Positions 16,847 through 25,372 of a stretch of DNA of 64,000 nucleotides are shown here, piece after piece. The notes under the pieces are model-generated. The model had not been told where the DNA came from. It did no database searches and saw only the letters and a list, made by a program, of their open reading frames with translations. This stretch comes from Sulfurimonas lithotrophica (lineage in GTDB: Bacteria; Campylobacterota; Campylobacteria; Campylobacterales; Sulfurimonadaceae), in NCBI RefSeq assembly GCF_009258225.1, contig NZ_CP043617.1, positions 2,170,001 to 2,234,000 on the forward strand, in the 5' to 3' direction. Made by a program: the position numbers and the translations under genes. Every line of letters begins with the position of its first letter. Within the stretch, counting starts at the first letter, position 1.

Positions 16847-18853
16847 TTAAAACAACAGTTCCTCTGTAGCTTTAACTTCTTGTTCTACTCTTGGCGGTTT
16901 AGAAATATCGCTAAAGTATTCTTTTCTTTTTCCGACTTTTACTTCTACTATTCCATCAGGTACGTCAAATTTTCTTTTTATTTGAGGATACAGTTTTAAA
17001 AGTGAATCATAGTACATTTTAAATGCAGGTCCTGCTATTTTACCACCAGTTTCCCATCTATGCATCGGAGAATTGTCGTCATTTCCAAACCATACTATGG
17101 TTTGAATCGTCGGGGAATATCCTGCAAACCAACCATCTACATTATTATTTGTAGTACCTGTTTTTCCTGCAAGTTCAATCCCCCAAGCTTTTGCACGGCG
17201 ACCCGTACCACGGTTAACAACATCACGCAAAATAGACGTCATTATAAATGCTTGCGTAGGCTCGGTTATAAACCTTGTTATCTCTTGACGCTCATATACG
17301 ACATCACCGTTTTTTTCTATAGACGAAATTAGACTAGGTTCTATCTGTATGCCGTCATTTGCAAAAGAAGAATAGTATTTTGCAAGTTGAAGCGGAGATA
17401 AAGAGATTGTACCAAGAGAGACTGATAAATCCCTAGGAAGATTCTCTATACCAAACTTATCAAGCTGTGTTAAAAGCTGGTTTAATCCTATCTCGTTTAC
17501 AAGGTTGATCGTAGCAAGGTTTCTTGAGTGTACAAGTGCTTCGCGAAGAGATATTAAACCTTTATAGTTTTTCTCATAGTTTTTCGGCTTCCACATTAAC
17601 TCTTCGCCGTCTTTTTCATACTTGTATGTACGCGAAACATCTACAAGTTTAGTAGCACCCGAATACCCTAAATCTATACCCACTTGATATATAAAAGGCT
17701 TAAAGGCAGACCCCGGCTGACGTCTTCCCTGCGTGGCACGATTATATGAACTTTTTTCATAATCGGTACTTCCGACCATCGCGAGTATATTTCCTGTTTT
17801 TGCTTCAAGTGAAACAAGTGCACCGTTTAGAAGTGTAGTATTTGTCTCGGGTGCTACTTCCCAAGTAGGGTCTTTTGCAAGAATCTCCTGATCTTTGATT
17901 TTATATTCTTCTATTCTCTCCAAAGACATCTCATAAGCTTTTTTAACAGCTTCACGGGCAACTTCTTGAAGTCTTAAATCTACGGTAGTATAAACTTTAT
18001 AACCACCGCTTTTGATATCTTCCATACCTTCTTTTAACATTCTGCGGACAACTTCATCAACAATAAAAGGTGCTTGATTCTGAGTCAGGGTATCATCATA
18101 AACTTCCGGATTTCTAGCTATCTCTTCTTGGTAGGTCACTTCATCAATCCAGCCTAAGACCTTCATACGTTTTAGTACGCGGTTAGCTCTGCCCATAGAT
18201 ATTTCATAATTTTTAGTCGGTGCATATGTACTAGGTGCTTTTGGTAACCCTACCAATACGGCTATCTCTTTTAGTGTTAAATCTTCTAAACGCTTATGAA
18301 AGTAGCCATCCGCCGCTGTTTTGATTCCGTAATAACCGTGACCGAAATAAATCTCGTTTAGATATCTCTCTAAAATCTGCTCTTTTGTCAGATGACGTTC
18401 AAGCTTTAGCGAGTAAATAGCTTCTTTAATTTTACGGGAGAGTTTTTTCTCACGTGTAAGCAGTACGTTTTTTACAAGTTGTTGTGTTATCGTACTTGCA
18501 CCCTCAACCGCACGACCTGCTTTTAAAACCTTTATGGCTGCACGAAAAATAGCATCTATATTTATGCCCGGATGCTCAAAGAAAGATGTATCTTCTATAG
18601 CTACAAGAGCTTCTACGACATGAGGCGGTATCTCTTCAAAGGGTGCATAGTATCTATGCTTTTTATCAAAAAGGTTTGCTATTTTATTTCCGTCTTTGTC
18701 GTATATTATTGTTGTTTGCTTAGGGTTATAGTTTATTAAAGATGATATATCATAGGTAGAGACTTGTAAAAAGTATCCAAGTACCAAAAACGGAGTTAAA
18801 AATCCCAGTATCAGTATAGTATATATTATATTTTTGAAACTAATGTTTCTCAT
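16847..18853 (-). CDS. mrcA: penicillin-binding protein 1A (bifunctional transglycosylase/transpeptidase)
   Basis: A 668-residue class A PBP. The order is an N-terminal membrane anchor (residues 9-30), a GT51 glycosyltransferase with Glu87 in AIEDTSFFEHPG and GASTITQQLVKN, and a transpeptidase with Ser382-Lys385 (PGSAFKP), SRN at 443-445 and KTG at 564-566. It polymerises and crosslinks peptidoglycan in the periplasm. It overlaps the ABC ATPase gene upstream by 4 bases and is followed after one base by the response regulator. The symbol follows E. coli usage; Campylobacter annotations often call it pbpA. Confidence 0.93.
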   Translation of the reverse strand: MRNISFKNIIYTILILGFLTPFLVLGYFLQVSTYDISSLINYNPKQTTIIYDKDGNKIANLFDKKHRYYAPFEEIPPHVVEALVAIEDTSFFEHPGINIDAIFRAAIKVLKAGRAVEGASTITQQLVKNVLLTREKKLSRKIKEAIYSLKLERHLTKEQILERYLNEIYFGHGYYGIKTAADGYFHKRLEDLTLKEIAVLVGLPKAPSTYAPTKNYEISMGRANRVLKRMKVLGWIDEVTYQEEIARNPEVYDDTLTQNQAPFIVDEVVRRMLKEGMEDIKSGGYKVYTTVDLRLQEVAREAVKKAYEMSLERIEEYKIKDQEILAKDPTWEVAPETNTTLLNGALVSLEAKTGNILAMVGSTDYEKSSYNRATQGRRQPGSAFKPFIYQVGIDLGYSGATKLVDVSRTYKYEKDGEELMWKPKNYEKNYKGLISLREALVHSRNLATINLVNEIGLNQLLTQLDKFGIENLPRDLSVSLGTISLSPLQLAKYYSSFANDGIQIEPSLISSIEKNGDVVYERQEITRFITEPTQAFIMTSILRDVVNRGTGRRAKAWGIELAGKTGTTNNNVDGWFAGYSPTIQTIVWFGNDDNSPMHRWETGGKIAGPAFKMYYDSLLKLYPQIKRKFDVPDGIVEVKVGKRKEYFSDISKPPRVEQEVKATEELLF

Positions 18854-19539
18854 TTCCTAAAGTCCCTGTTTGCAAAATTTGCTTCGATTAAAGTTTGTGT
18901 ATATTTTTCTTTTGGTGATTGTAAAATATCTTGCATTTTACCATATTCAACCATACTTCCGTCTTTTATAACGCATATATCCTCACATAAACTCTTTGCC
19001 GAGTTCATATCATGTGTTACGAATAATATTTTAAATTCATACTCTTTTTGAAGCTCTTTGAGTAGATCTAAAATTAAAATTCTAGTATTTGGGTCAAGTG
19101 CGGTTGTGGGTTCATCCAACATCAAGAGTTTAGGATCGCCCTCTAACGCCATAGCTATAACCACGCGTTGGAGTTGTCCACCCGATAACTCAGGGGGAAA
19201 CCTCTCTTGTAAAGATGCATCTAAACCTACGTGTTCAAACAACTCATCAACTCTCTCCTGTGAGGTAAAAAACTGCTTTTTTATTTTTGTAAGCGGAGAG
19301 AGTGCCGTAAAAGGATTTTGCGGAACAAACCCGAGTGTCTTACCTGCTACTAATTCAAAGTCTGCATCTATACTAAGCTCTTTTGTCATTGTGTTTGGAA
19401 GCATATTTAGAAGTGCTTTAATACTTAAAGACTTTCCGCTACCACTCTGACCTACCAATGCCAATGATGATTTAATTTCAAATCCAATATCTACTAAAGT
19501 TTTATCGTTTAAATCTATTTTGAGTTTGTTGATTTTCAT
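18850..19539 (-). CDS. ABC transporter ATP-binding protein (oligopeptide/nickel type)
   Basis: A 229-residue ATPase: Walker A GQSGSGKS at residues 30-37, Q-loop FVPQNPF, signature LSGGQLQRV, Walker B LLMLDEPTTALD and the H-loop VTHD. The FVPQNPFTALSPL stretch is typical of DppD/OppD/NikD-type ATPases, but it lacks their C-terminal oligopeptide extension. No permease or binding protein lies nearby in the window. Its neighbours are PBP1A (4-base overlap) and, 24 bases upstream, the last gene of the restriction-modification operon. The transport substrate is unknown. Confidence 0.85.
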   Translation of the reverse strand: MKINKLKIDLNDKTLVDIGFEIKSSLALVGQSGSGKSLSIKALLNMLPNTMTKELSIDADFELVAGKTLGFVPQNPFTALSPLTKIKKQFFTSQERVDELFEHVGLDASLQERFPPELSGGQLQRVVIAMALEGDPKLLMLDEPTTALDPNTRILILDLLKELQKEYEFKILFVTHDMNSAKSLCEDICVIKDGSMVEYGKMQDILQSPKEKYTQTLIEANFANRDFRK

Positions 19540-19563
19540 TAGAGATATTTTATCTTATTTGAC

Positions 19564-20448
19564 CTAATAGTTGGTTATCAGAATCTCTTTTGTAGAGTCT
19601 GCTTCTTTATTTTTTGCCTGATAATTACAGTTATGATAAGTATAAGTTAGATGATTTACCTTATATTTTTTGCTCCACTTTAGTAAAAGCTCATTTGTTT
19701 TGCCCTTATTTTCAAATACGTTTGAGAGTGCAAACTTCACGCCTTTTGCATCTAAAGCATCCATGTAGTCTAAAAGTTCTTGTTCTTTAGCTTCACCCCA
19801 ACCGCCGTTTTCATTGTAAGCCGCCAAAGTTGCAAGATACGGCGGGTCTATATATACAAATGAGTCTTTTGAGACAGATATATCTTTAAAATCTTTACTG
19901 CTAAAAGAGATGTTTAGATTATTTAACCTATCTATAAAAAGTTCTAAGTTCTTTCTCATGTTTTTATTAAAATCTCTTTTGTTTACGGGTGTATTAAACT
20001 CGCCCTTGGAGTTAAAACGGATTTGGTTGTTAAATGCAAAAACCAAAGTCGTATAGAACATAAGAGGAGTTTTGTTTTTGTTGTAATCGTTTCTTAGTTT
20101 CTCATACGCTTTTTTGTTATAAGCCCCGACACCTTTAGATGAGTTTGTTTTGTACTTATCGTAACCGTATTTTGAAGTGTTTGAGAGTCCGTAAGAATCT
20201 ATAATAGCATCTATCTGCTCTACCAGCTTGTTTGCATCTGATGCTTTAAAAAACTCATACAGATTTATAATATCCGTATTTATATCGTTTGCGATTATTC
20301 TTTTTGCATCTACATTTACAGCTACGTTGCATCCGCCTGCAAACAGATCCACAAAAGTATCAATTTTATCTGGGAAAAGCGGGGTTATCTGTTTTAAAAG
20401 CTTGTGCTTTCCGCCTGTGTAGTTTAGGGGAGATTTTAAAAAATTCAT
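19564..20448 (-). CDS. DNA adenine N6-methyltransferase, D12/Dam family
   Basis: A 294-residue protein when started at the ATG at 20448, which overlaps the upstream stop as ATGA; a longer frame to 20499 would run far into the nuclease gene and is rejected. Motifs in the alpha-class order: SPLNYTGGKHKLL (motif X), VDLFAGGCNVAVN (motif I, AdoMet binding) and DPPY at residues 201-204 (motif IV, catalytic). These define D12-class adenine methylases such as Dam and DpnM. It is the last gene of a five-gene restriction-modification operon, right after an AlwI-family endonuclease, so it should protect one strand or form of that enzyme's site. The exact target sequence cannot be read from the protein. 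Confidence 0.88.
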   Translation of the reverse strand: MNFLKSPLNYTGGKHKLLKQITPLFPDKIDTFVDLFAGGCNVAVNVDAKRIIANDINTDIINLYEFFKASDANKLVEQIDAIIDSYGLSNTSKYGYDKYKTNSSKGVGAYNKKAYEKLRNDYNKNKTPLMFYTTLVFAFNNQIRFNSKGEFNTPVNKRDFNKNMRKNLELFIDRLNNLNISFSSKDFKDISVSKDSFVYIDPPYLATLAAYNENGGWGEAKEQELLDYMDALDAKGVKFALSNVFENKGKTNELLLKWSKKYKVNHLTYTYHNCNYQAKNKEADSTKEILITNY

Positions 20449-22262
20449 AACTTCCCATCCGTAAAGTTTTTTACAATATTTGGAATAGCCCTTAACCACT
20501 CATCAGAACTATTTATATTTTCATCATCTTTTAACTCTACTACACTTTCTAAAAAACTCTGAAATCTTATATGAACAAAACCTTTGTTGTCTTCTTTTAA
20601 AAGTTTTATATACTCTAAAATATCTATGATTTGGGTTATCGTCAAAGGGATTATTTTTTGCTTTTTTCCTTCATACTCATACTTAAGTGAAAACCAAAAA
20701 GTATTTATTGTATCTCTGTGCATCTGAGGTGCTACAAATATACAATAGTTCTCTTTAGATGACTTATCTTCAAAATCCCTAAAGTGTCTCATAACAGGCT
20801 GACCTTCATTATGCCACTGGTCACGTCCCGTTAGCATCGTAACCTCACAGATGCTATTAAAAGATTCATAATAACACTCAATATCTGGCTTATTTGCAGG
20901 GGCTGTAAATATAAAATCGCCATCGTCACCAAGCAACGAATTCGGCTTTATCTCTTTTGCATCGTTGATTATATTTAAAGCCATAGTTATATACTTCTCT
21001 AACGCTATGCTTGGTTTTAAATCTAAAGTCCTGATATTTTTTAATGAATCTATTGTCTCATCAATTTTAGATATATCTTGCAGTTGAATTTTTAAAACCT
21101 GTTTTAAAAGTAACTTTCTGTACTCTCTTAATCTATTTATCTCTTGTTCTTCAAATTGTTTCAAAGTTAAACTTGGTTCTCTTAATTTAACAGATGCCAA
21201 AAACAGTGTATGGCTTTTTTTAGATAAGTTATTCTCTCTAAATATTTTATCAATATCTCTAACCAAATCATTATATATTTCATTTAGATTTTTTGCATTT
21301 TCCCAAGGTAGTTGCGGTAAATTTATATTCGATATATAATCTATATATTCATCTTTTGTAAATTTTTCTGCACTTCCATCATATGTTTTTAAAAGTGTTT
21401 CTATCTCAACTTTTCTTCTTGGTTCCAAGTCTATATAGTATCCACCGCCGCGAATATAAATAAGACGTGTCAAACGAAAATACCTTATGGTATTATCTGC
21501 ATAATCACTTAGATTTTCTATATTTACAAAGTCATATAAAAATTGCTCTTTAAAGGCTTCTATAAACTCTTTTTTTAATTTATACTCTTTTATACTTTCT
21601 GTTCTTTGCCTAAACTCTAATAGCTGCTCTGCCTGTGAATCAAGTTCTTTATAGTGTGTCAGTGTCTGAGCAAATATCTCAAACTCAACCCTTGAAATCC
21701 CTTTTTCTTTTAGCCCTTTTTCACTGCATAACTCATTTACTCTTTTAATAAGATGCAAGGTTAATATAAAAGGTTTTAAATCATATATTGTATTATCGGA
21801 GAACTCTCTATCTACGGGATTTGGATACTGCCATTTTAAAAAACTTCTAAAAAAAAGCTCCCCTAAGTCATAATTGTCGCTTAAAAGATACTCACCCAAA
21901 GAGGTTATTTTTATCTTTCTATCTTTTATAGTCGCTAACCCCATCTTTTCAAGTGTTTTATACGAGTTTCTGCCTCGCATAGAAGCACCGACATAGTTTT
22001 TTGACTCAAATATATCTTTTGCATCTTCCATTGAGATTTTTTTGTTTATATCTTCAAGCAAGTCTATATGTTCTGACGATAGTCCGTTATAAAACTGGGT
22101 ATTTCCATATCCGTAGTATCTGTTTTTAATAAGTCTTATTTGAAACTCTAACTGTGCATCTTTATTCCAGATACAACCCTGCATCTCTTTTAGAGTAATT
22201 AGAAAGTTTCTTAACCTTTCAGGGTTTCTAAGAGTAGTTGATATAGACCAGACTTTTTTCAA
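20445..22262 (-). CDS. AlwI-family type IIS restriction endonuclease
   Basis: A 605-residue protein that opens with KVWSISTTLRNPERLRNFL, a strong match to the N-terminus of the AlwI/PleI/MlyI/BstNBI family as I know it, and has the family's overall length. A likely nuclease core lies in the C-terminal third (around DIECYYESFNSICEVTMLTG, where the Glu/Asp-x-n pattern precedes GRDQWHNEGQPVMRH). Known members read asymmetric sites (GGATC or GAGTC) and cut a few bases away. The start is TTG 22262, overlapping the DpnD-like stop as TTGA. Asymmetric recognition fits the presence of two different adenine methylases in the operon. Confidence 0.85.
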   Translation of the reverse strand: MKKVWSISTTLRNPERLRNFLITLKEMQGCIWNKDAQLEFQIRLIKNRYYGYGNTQFYNGLSSEHIDLLEDINKKISMEDAKDIFESKNYVGASMRGRNSYKTLEKMGLATIKDRKIKITSLGEYLLSDNYDLGELFFRSFLKWQYPNPVDREFSDNTIYDLKPFILTLHLIKRVNELCSEKGLKEKGISRVEFEIFAQTLTHYKELDSQAEQLLEFRQRTESIKEYKLKKEFIEAFKEQFLYDFVNIENLSDYADNTIRYFRLTRLIYIRGGGYYIDLEPRRKVEIETLLKTYDGSAEKFTKDEYIDYISNINLPQLPWENAKNLNEIYNDLVRDIDKIFRENNLSKKSHTLFLASVKLREPSLTLKQFEEQEINRLREYRKLLLKQVLKIQLQDISKIDETIDSLKNIRTLDLKPSIALEKYITMALNIINDAKEIKPNSLLGDDGDFIFTAPANKPDIECYYESFNSICEVTMLTGRDQWHNEGQPVMRHFRDFEDKSSKENYCIFVAPQMHRDTINTFWFSLKYEYEGKKQKIIPLTITQIIDILEYIKLLKEDNKGFVHIRFQSFLESVVELKDDENINSSDEWLRAIPNIVKNFTDGKL

Positions 22263-22450
22263 TTTTTTCTCTCATCAGAAATATTTTTTTTATTTTCAAT
22301 AATAACATCTCCATTGAAATCAGAATAATCTAAAACTATATCTTCATTGTTATACATATCTGAAACTATATTAACAGCCTCTTCTTCTGAACTAGCTTCA
22401 ACAGTAATTGTTTTTGACAAAACTTCTGTTATATTTATTTCATACTTCAT
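22259..22450 (-). CDS. dpnD: DpnD/PcfM-like small protein
   Basis: A 63-residue protein of the form KYEINITEVLSKTITVEA, then a helix rich in Glu (SSEEEAVNIVSDMYNN) and DIVLDYSDFNGDVIIE. This beta-alpha-beta pattern is that of the DpnD-PcfM family; in Streptococcus pneumoniae dpnD lies directly after dpnC (DpnI). The same order is seen here: it starts one base after the DpnI-homologue stop and overlaps the AlwI-like gene. The function of DpnD is not known to me. The family assignment is by motif and position, moderately sure. Confidence 0.75.
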   Translation of the reverse strand: MKYEINITEVLSKTITVEASSEEEAVNIVSDMYNNEDIVLDYSDFNGDVIIENKKNISDERKN

Positions 22451-22451
22451 A

Positions 22452-23216
22452 TTATTTTAACCTATATTTTCCTCGACTTACAAACTCAAGATAATCTCTA
22501 TCTCTAAGCAATTGAAGTTGTTGTCTTATTTTTGCTTGAATATTATTATTTTTTGGATGTCTTATTTTTAAATATTTTTCAAATTTGTACATATCATTAA
22601 GTGTAAAACTATTCTCATTAATTTTTTCAATACACATGATTATATCAATTATCCAACTTTTTGACTGGATGTCAGATGATTGTCTTAAAAAATTAGTTTT
22701 ATTCCACTCTTCTAATACTTTATCTTTACTTTGTATTTCACCATTTTCGATATAAGATATTTTACCGCTATTTGGAATACTGGATATATCAATATTACAC
22801 ATAAAATAGTTAGGTCTATTCGGTATGCCTTTTTTTCTTTTTATAATCATTTCCGGAACAAACATATAACCCGGTGTTGCTACGAAATTTATTATTTTAT
22901 GTGTATCCTTTTCATAATTTAAAAAGAAAAAATTTGGACTACTATCACTAGTAATTCTCTCAATCATAGTATCATATGCCCCATCGGCAACAATCTTACC
23001 GAGTGAATTACCTTTTTTACTTTTTAATTCATAATCCTCACTGCATTTTAAACAAAAGAAATCTGCCACAGGTTTATTATTTTTATATTCGCTTACATTA
23101 TCTCCACATTTAGGACAATATATATTTTCATTTACCCAGTTTTCAGTCAATACCCTTATCTTTTGTGAATTGTTTTTATATCCATCGCTTAAAGCAGAAT
23201 ATAAATTTAAATTCAT
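22452..23216 (-). CDS. dpnC: DpnI-family methyl-directed restriction endonuclease (type IIM)
   Basis: A 254-residue protein, the size of pneumococcal DpnI and similar over its whole length as I recall that sequence. It has NSQKIRVLTENWV, a zinc site (Cys34, Cys37, Cys55, Cys58), and the PD-(D/E)xK core Asp52 (PVADF), Glu63 and Lys65 (ELKSKKGN). NFFFLNY, the CNIDIS strand and a C-terminal winged-helix (IRQQLQLLRDRDYLEF, then GKYR) follow. DpnI cuts GATC only when adenine is methylated. Here Tyr137 stands where I recall a tryptophan in DpnI (AGWIGC). It overlaps the methylase upstream by 4 bases (ATGA) and is followed by the DpnD-like gene. Confidence 0.92.
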   Translation of the reverse strand: MNLNLYSALSDGYKNNSQKIRVLTENWVNENIYCPKCGDNVSEYKNNKPVADFFCLKCSEDYELKSKKGNSLGKIVADGAYDTMIERITSDSSPNFFFLNYEKDTHKIINFVATPGYMFVPEMIIKRKKGIPNRPNYFMCNIDISSIPNSGKISYIENGEIQSKDKVLEEWNKTNFLRQSSDIQSKSWIIDIIMCIEKINENSFTLNDMYKFEKYLKIRHPKNNNIQAKIRQQLQLLRDRDYLEFVSRGKYRLK

Positions 23217-24226
23217 TTAATAACCTTCACAAAAAACACCCTCTCTTTATTGTCGGCGTGTTCACTCTTGCCCGTTGTAAATGCTTTGTAATCTTTCTCA
23301 TAAACCTTAACTTCGCCACGCTTTGACATAGATTTTATAATATCCTCGTCACTTATTTTAGCATTGCTTCTATCGTTTCCGCGTTTTGCCATGTTGTTAT
23401 ATGAGAGGAGCATATATTTACATTTTGCATTGACTACCAAGTCATCAAAACTCTCTGCCGCACTACGTTTTGAATATTCGCTTTTTATCTTGCTTCTGTC
23501 AAACTTTTTGGCTACTCCAAACACCTCCGGCTTTTGCCAAAGAGATAGATTTTCAAGCAGGTGGTAAGCGTCACAGTATTGTCTGGAATTATACGGCGGA
23601 TCCATATACAAGACATCACATTCTATATCGCGTATAAGCATATTCGCATCTGTGTTGTGAACTTCGTTTAGAGCATTTTTTTCATTGTCTATATCTAGCA
23701 TCTTCATCTCAAAACTCTGTTCACGTATCTCTTTTTTTATGTATGCATCGTAGTGTCCTACGGTATTTGCGATGCGGTCTATTGCATAGTTTAGAGAAGT
23801 GATAAGTATATGTTTTTCTTTGAGATTTATTGCATCGGATATATATAGTTTTTTAATCTCTTGACGAATAAAACCTATCTTTTTTGCCACCTCATCAGAA
23901 AAGTAACGCCCACCAAAATTTTTAGAAAAGTAGTTTGCTTTTGTAGGAGTAGATGCATTAAATTCAGCTATGTAGTTTAGTACCTTTTTTTCATCATAAT
24001 CTTCATCGTTTAAAAAAGCGTTTAGTGAGATGAAGTTTTGGTAAAGCAGATCGTTTGAGATGATTTTCTTGTCTTTAGCGTTAAAGTATTCACCTACAAC
24101 CCCGGTACCTGAGAATATATCGCACAAAGAGTCAAACTCCCCAACTTCGCTTTGGATTATCTCATCTATAAAAGGCAAAATGCTATTTTTATTTCCTAAG
24201 TATCTGCGTTGTGAAATTTTATACAA
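23213..24226 (-). CDS. DNA adenine methyltransferase, D12 class
   Basis: A 337-residue protein: QRRYLGNKNSILPFI (motif X), LCDIFSGTGVVGEYF (motif I) and YMDPPYNSRQY (motif IV), the alpha order of D12 adenine methylases. The start is TTG 24226, with AGGA 9 bases upstream; the only nearby ATG is out of frame and runs straight into a stop. It is the first gene of the restriction-modification operon and overlaps the DpnI homologue by 4 bases. It differs clearly from the second methylase at 19564, so the pair may treat the two strands of an asymmetric site. Recognition sequence unknown. Confidence 0.88.
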   Translation of the reverse strand: MYKISQRRYLGNKNSILPFIDEIIQSEVGEFDSLCDIFSGTGVVGEYFNAKDKKIISNDLLYQNFISLNAFLNDEDYDEKKVLNYIAEFNASTPTKANYFSKNFGGRYFSDEVAKKIGFIRQEIKKLYISDAINLKEKHILITSLNYAIDRIANTVGHYDAYIKKEIREQSFEMKMLDIDNEKNALNEVHNTDANMLIRDIECDVLYMDPPYNSRQYCDAYHLLENLSLWQKPEVFGVAKKFDRSKIKSEYSKRSAAESFDDLVVNAKCKYMLLSYNNMAKRGNDRSNAKISDEDIIKSMSKRGEVKVYEKDYKAFTTGKSEHADNKERVFFVKVIK

Positions 24227-24255
24227 ACCAAATCATCCTATTTTTTTTTAAATAT

Positions 24256-24270
24256 ATTGCAATTTGCAAT
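24256..24270. repeat. inverted repeat in the promoter region of the restriction-modification operon
   Basis: Two 7-base arms, ATTGCAA and TTGCAAT, are separated by one T. They lie in the 48-base gap between bioF and the first methylase gene, next to a run of nine T (24241-24249; A on the coding strand). The position, 30-45 bases before the TTG start, suits an operator for self-control of the operon. No controller protein gene is seen. Confidence 0.5.
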
Positions 24271-24274
24271 TTTT

Positions 24275-25372
24275 TTAGATAATTTTAGCCAATTTTTTAC
24301 ACAGAGAGATTAAGTCGCTCTCACTCTCGCCCAGTCTTGCTATAAGACGTACTATCGCTTTTGGGACGGTCGGTTGGCGTATAGCTCCTATTGCATAATC
24401 CTCTTTTTGCATAAGCTCTTTTATATCCATCACTTTTTTATTGTCGTTTATGATTATCGGCACTATTAAACCATCTACGCTGATGCCAAGTTCACGCTGT
24501 ATTATCATCTTACGAAGGTTTATCTCGCCAAGTAAGATCTCTCTGTTTTCTCTGATATATTCAAGAGATTTATGCGCTAAGAGAGTATCATAAAGGGAGA
24601 GTGCCGTCGCGTAGATTATAGGTTTTGCACGGTTTATAAGATAATCTATAATGTGAGCAGATGCGAGTATATATGCACCGAATCCACCATATGCTTTTCC
24701 AAGTGTACCCATCTTTATATGATTTGGTTTTGGAGTGATTTTGTACAAATCAAACACACCCATAAGTCTCTCCCCCACAACTCCGCTGCTGTGAGCTTCA
24801 TCTACTATAAGTATGGCGTCTTGTGCATCTGCTATCTCAAAAACTTCCCTATCGCACAAATCCCCATCCATAGAGTAGATGCCCTCAACAGCTATTATCT
24901 TTCTTTTTGCATCTGAGTGCTCACGTAAGAGTCTTTGTAAATCTTGCATATCGTTATGTTTAAAAAAGACTACACTTACATGTTCAAGCTGTGTAGCCAG
25001 CACACCTGATGCATGGTAAAGCTCATCCATAAACAGCATATCGCCTTTACGACAAAGCGCTTCTATCATCGCTATATTTGCGTTAAATCCGCTTCCAACA
25101 ACTACCGCATCTTCAAAGTTGTTTGCTTCGCAAAGTGCTACTTCGAAATCTTTATGCACTTGATGGTAACCGTTTACAAGTAAAGATGCTTTAGCAGAAT
25201 GTGAAGGCAGTTTTTCCAGCTCTTGAGAGGTTGCTTTATGAAGCTCTTTGTTATGTGCAAGCCCTAAGTAGTCATTAGATGCAAAGTCTTTTAACGCGGC
25301 ATCTACAACTTTTCTCTCTCTGTATCTGAGTGATTTTTTTAAAGCTTTTAGTTCATTTTCATAGTACATCAT
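24275..25372 (-). CDS. bioF: 8-amino-7-oxononanoate synthase (biotin synthesis)
   Basis: A 365-residue PLP enzyme of the alpha-oxoamine synthase family: ASNDYLGLA near the N-terminus, DEAHSSGVVG, and the PLP lysine Lys226 in GTLGKAYGG. It joins pimeloyl thioester and alanine to make the biotin precursor KAPA. It is slightly shorter than E. coli BioF (384). Related KBL or serine palmitoyltransferase activities are possible, but the compact size favours BioF. It overlaps the diguanylate cyclase stop by 4 bases; other bio genes are not in the window. Confidence 0.88.
   Translation of the reverse strand: MMYYENELKALKKSLRYRERKVVDAALKDFASNDYLGLAHNKELHKATSQELEKLPSHSAKASLLVNGYHQVHKDFEVALCEANNFEDAVVVGSGFNANIAMIEALCRKGDMLFMDELYHASGVLATQLEHVSVVFFKHNDMQDLQRLLREHSDAKRKIIAVEGIYSMDGDLCDREVFEIADAQDAILIVDEAHSSGVVGERLMGVFDLYKITPKPNHIKMGTLGKAYGGFGAYILASAHIIDYLINRAKPIIYATALSLYDTLLAHKSLEYIRENREILLGEINLRKMIIQRELGISVDGLIVPIIINDNKKVMDIKELMQKEDYAIGAIRQPTVPKAIVRLIARLGESESDLISLCKKLAKII

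Noticed and set aside
20449-20499. Longer start for the Dam-family methylase
   Set aside because: The extra 17 residues run inside the nuclease gene; ATG 20448 gives an ATGA junction and begins just before the conserved motif X.
24239-24250. T9 run as a terminator for a plus-strand gene
   Set aside because: No plus-strand gene ends here; both flanking genes are on the minus strand.
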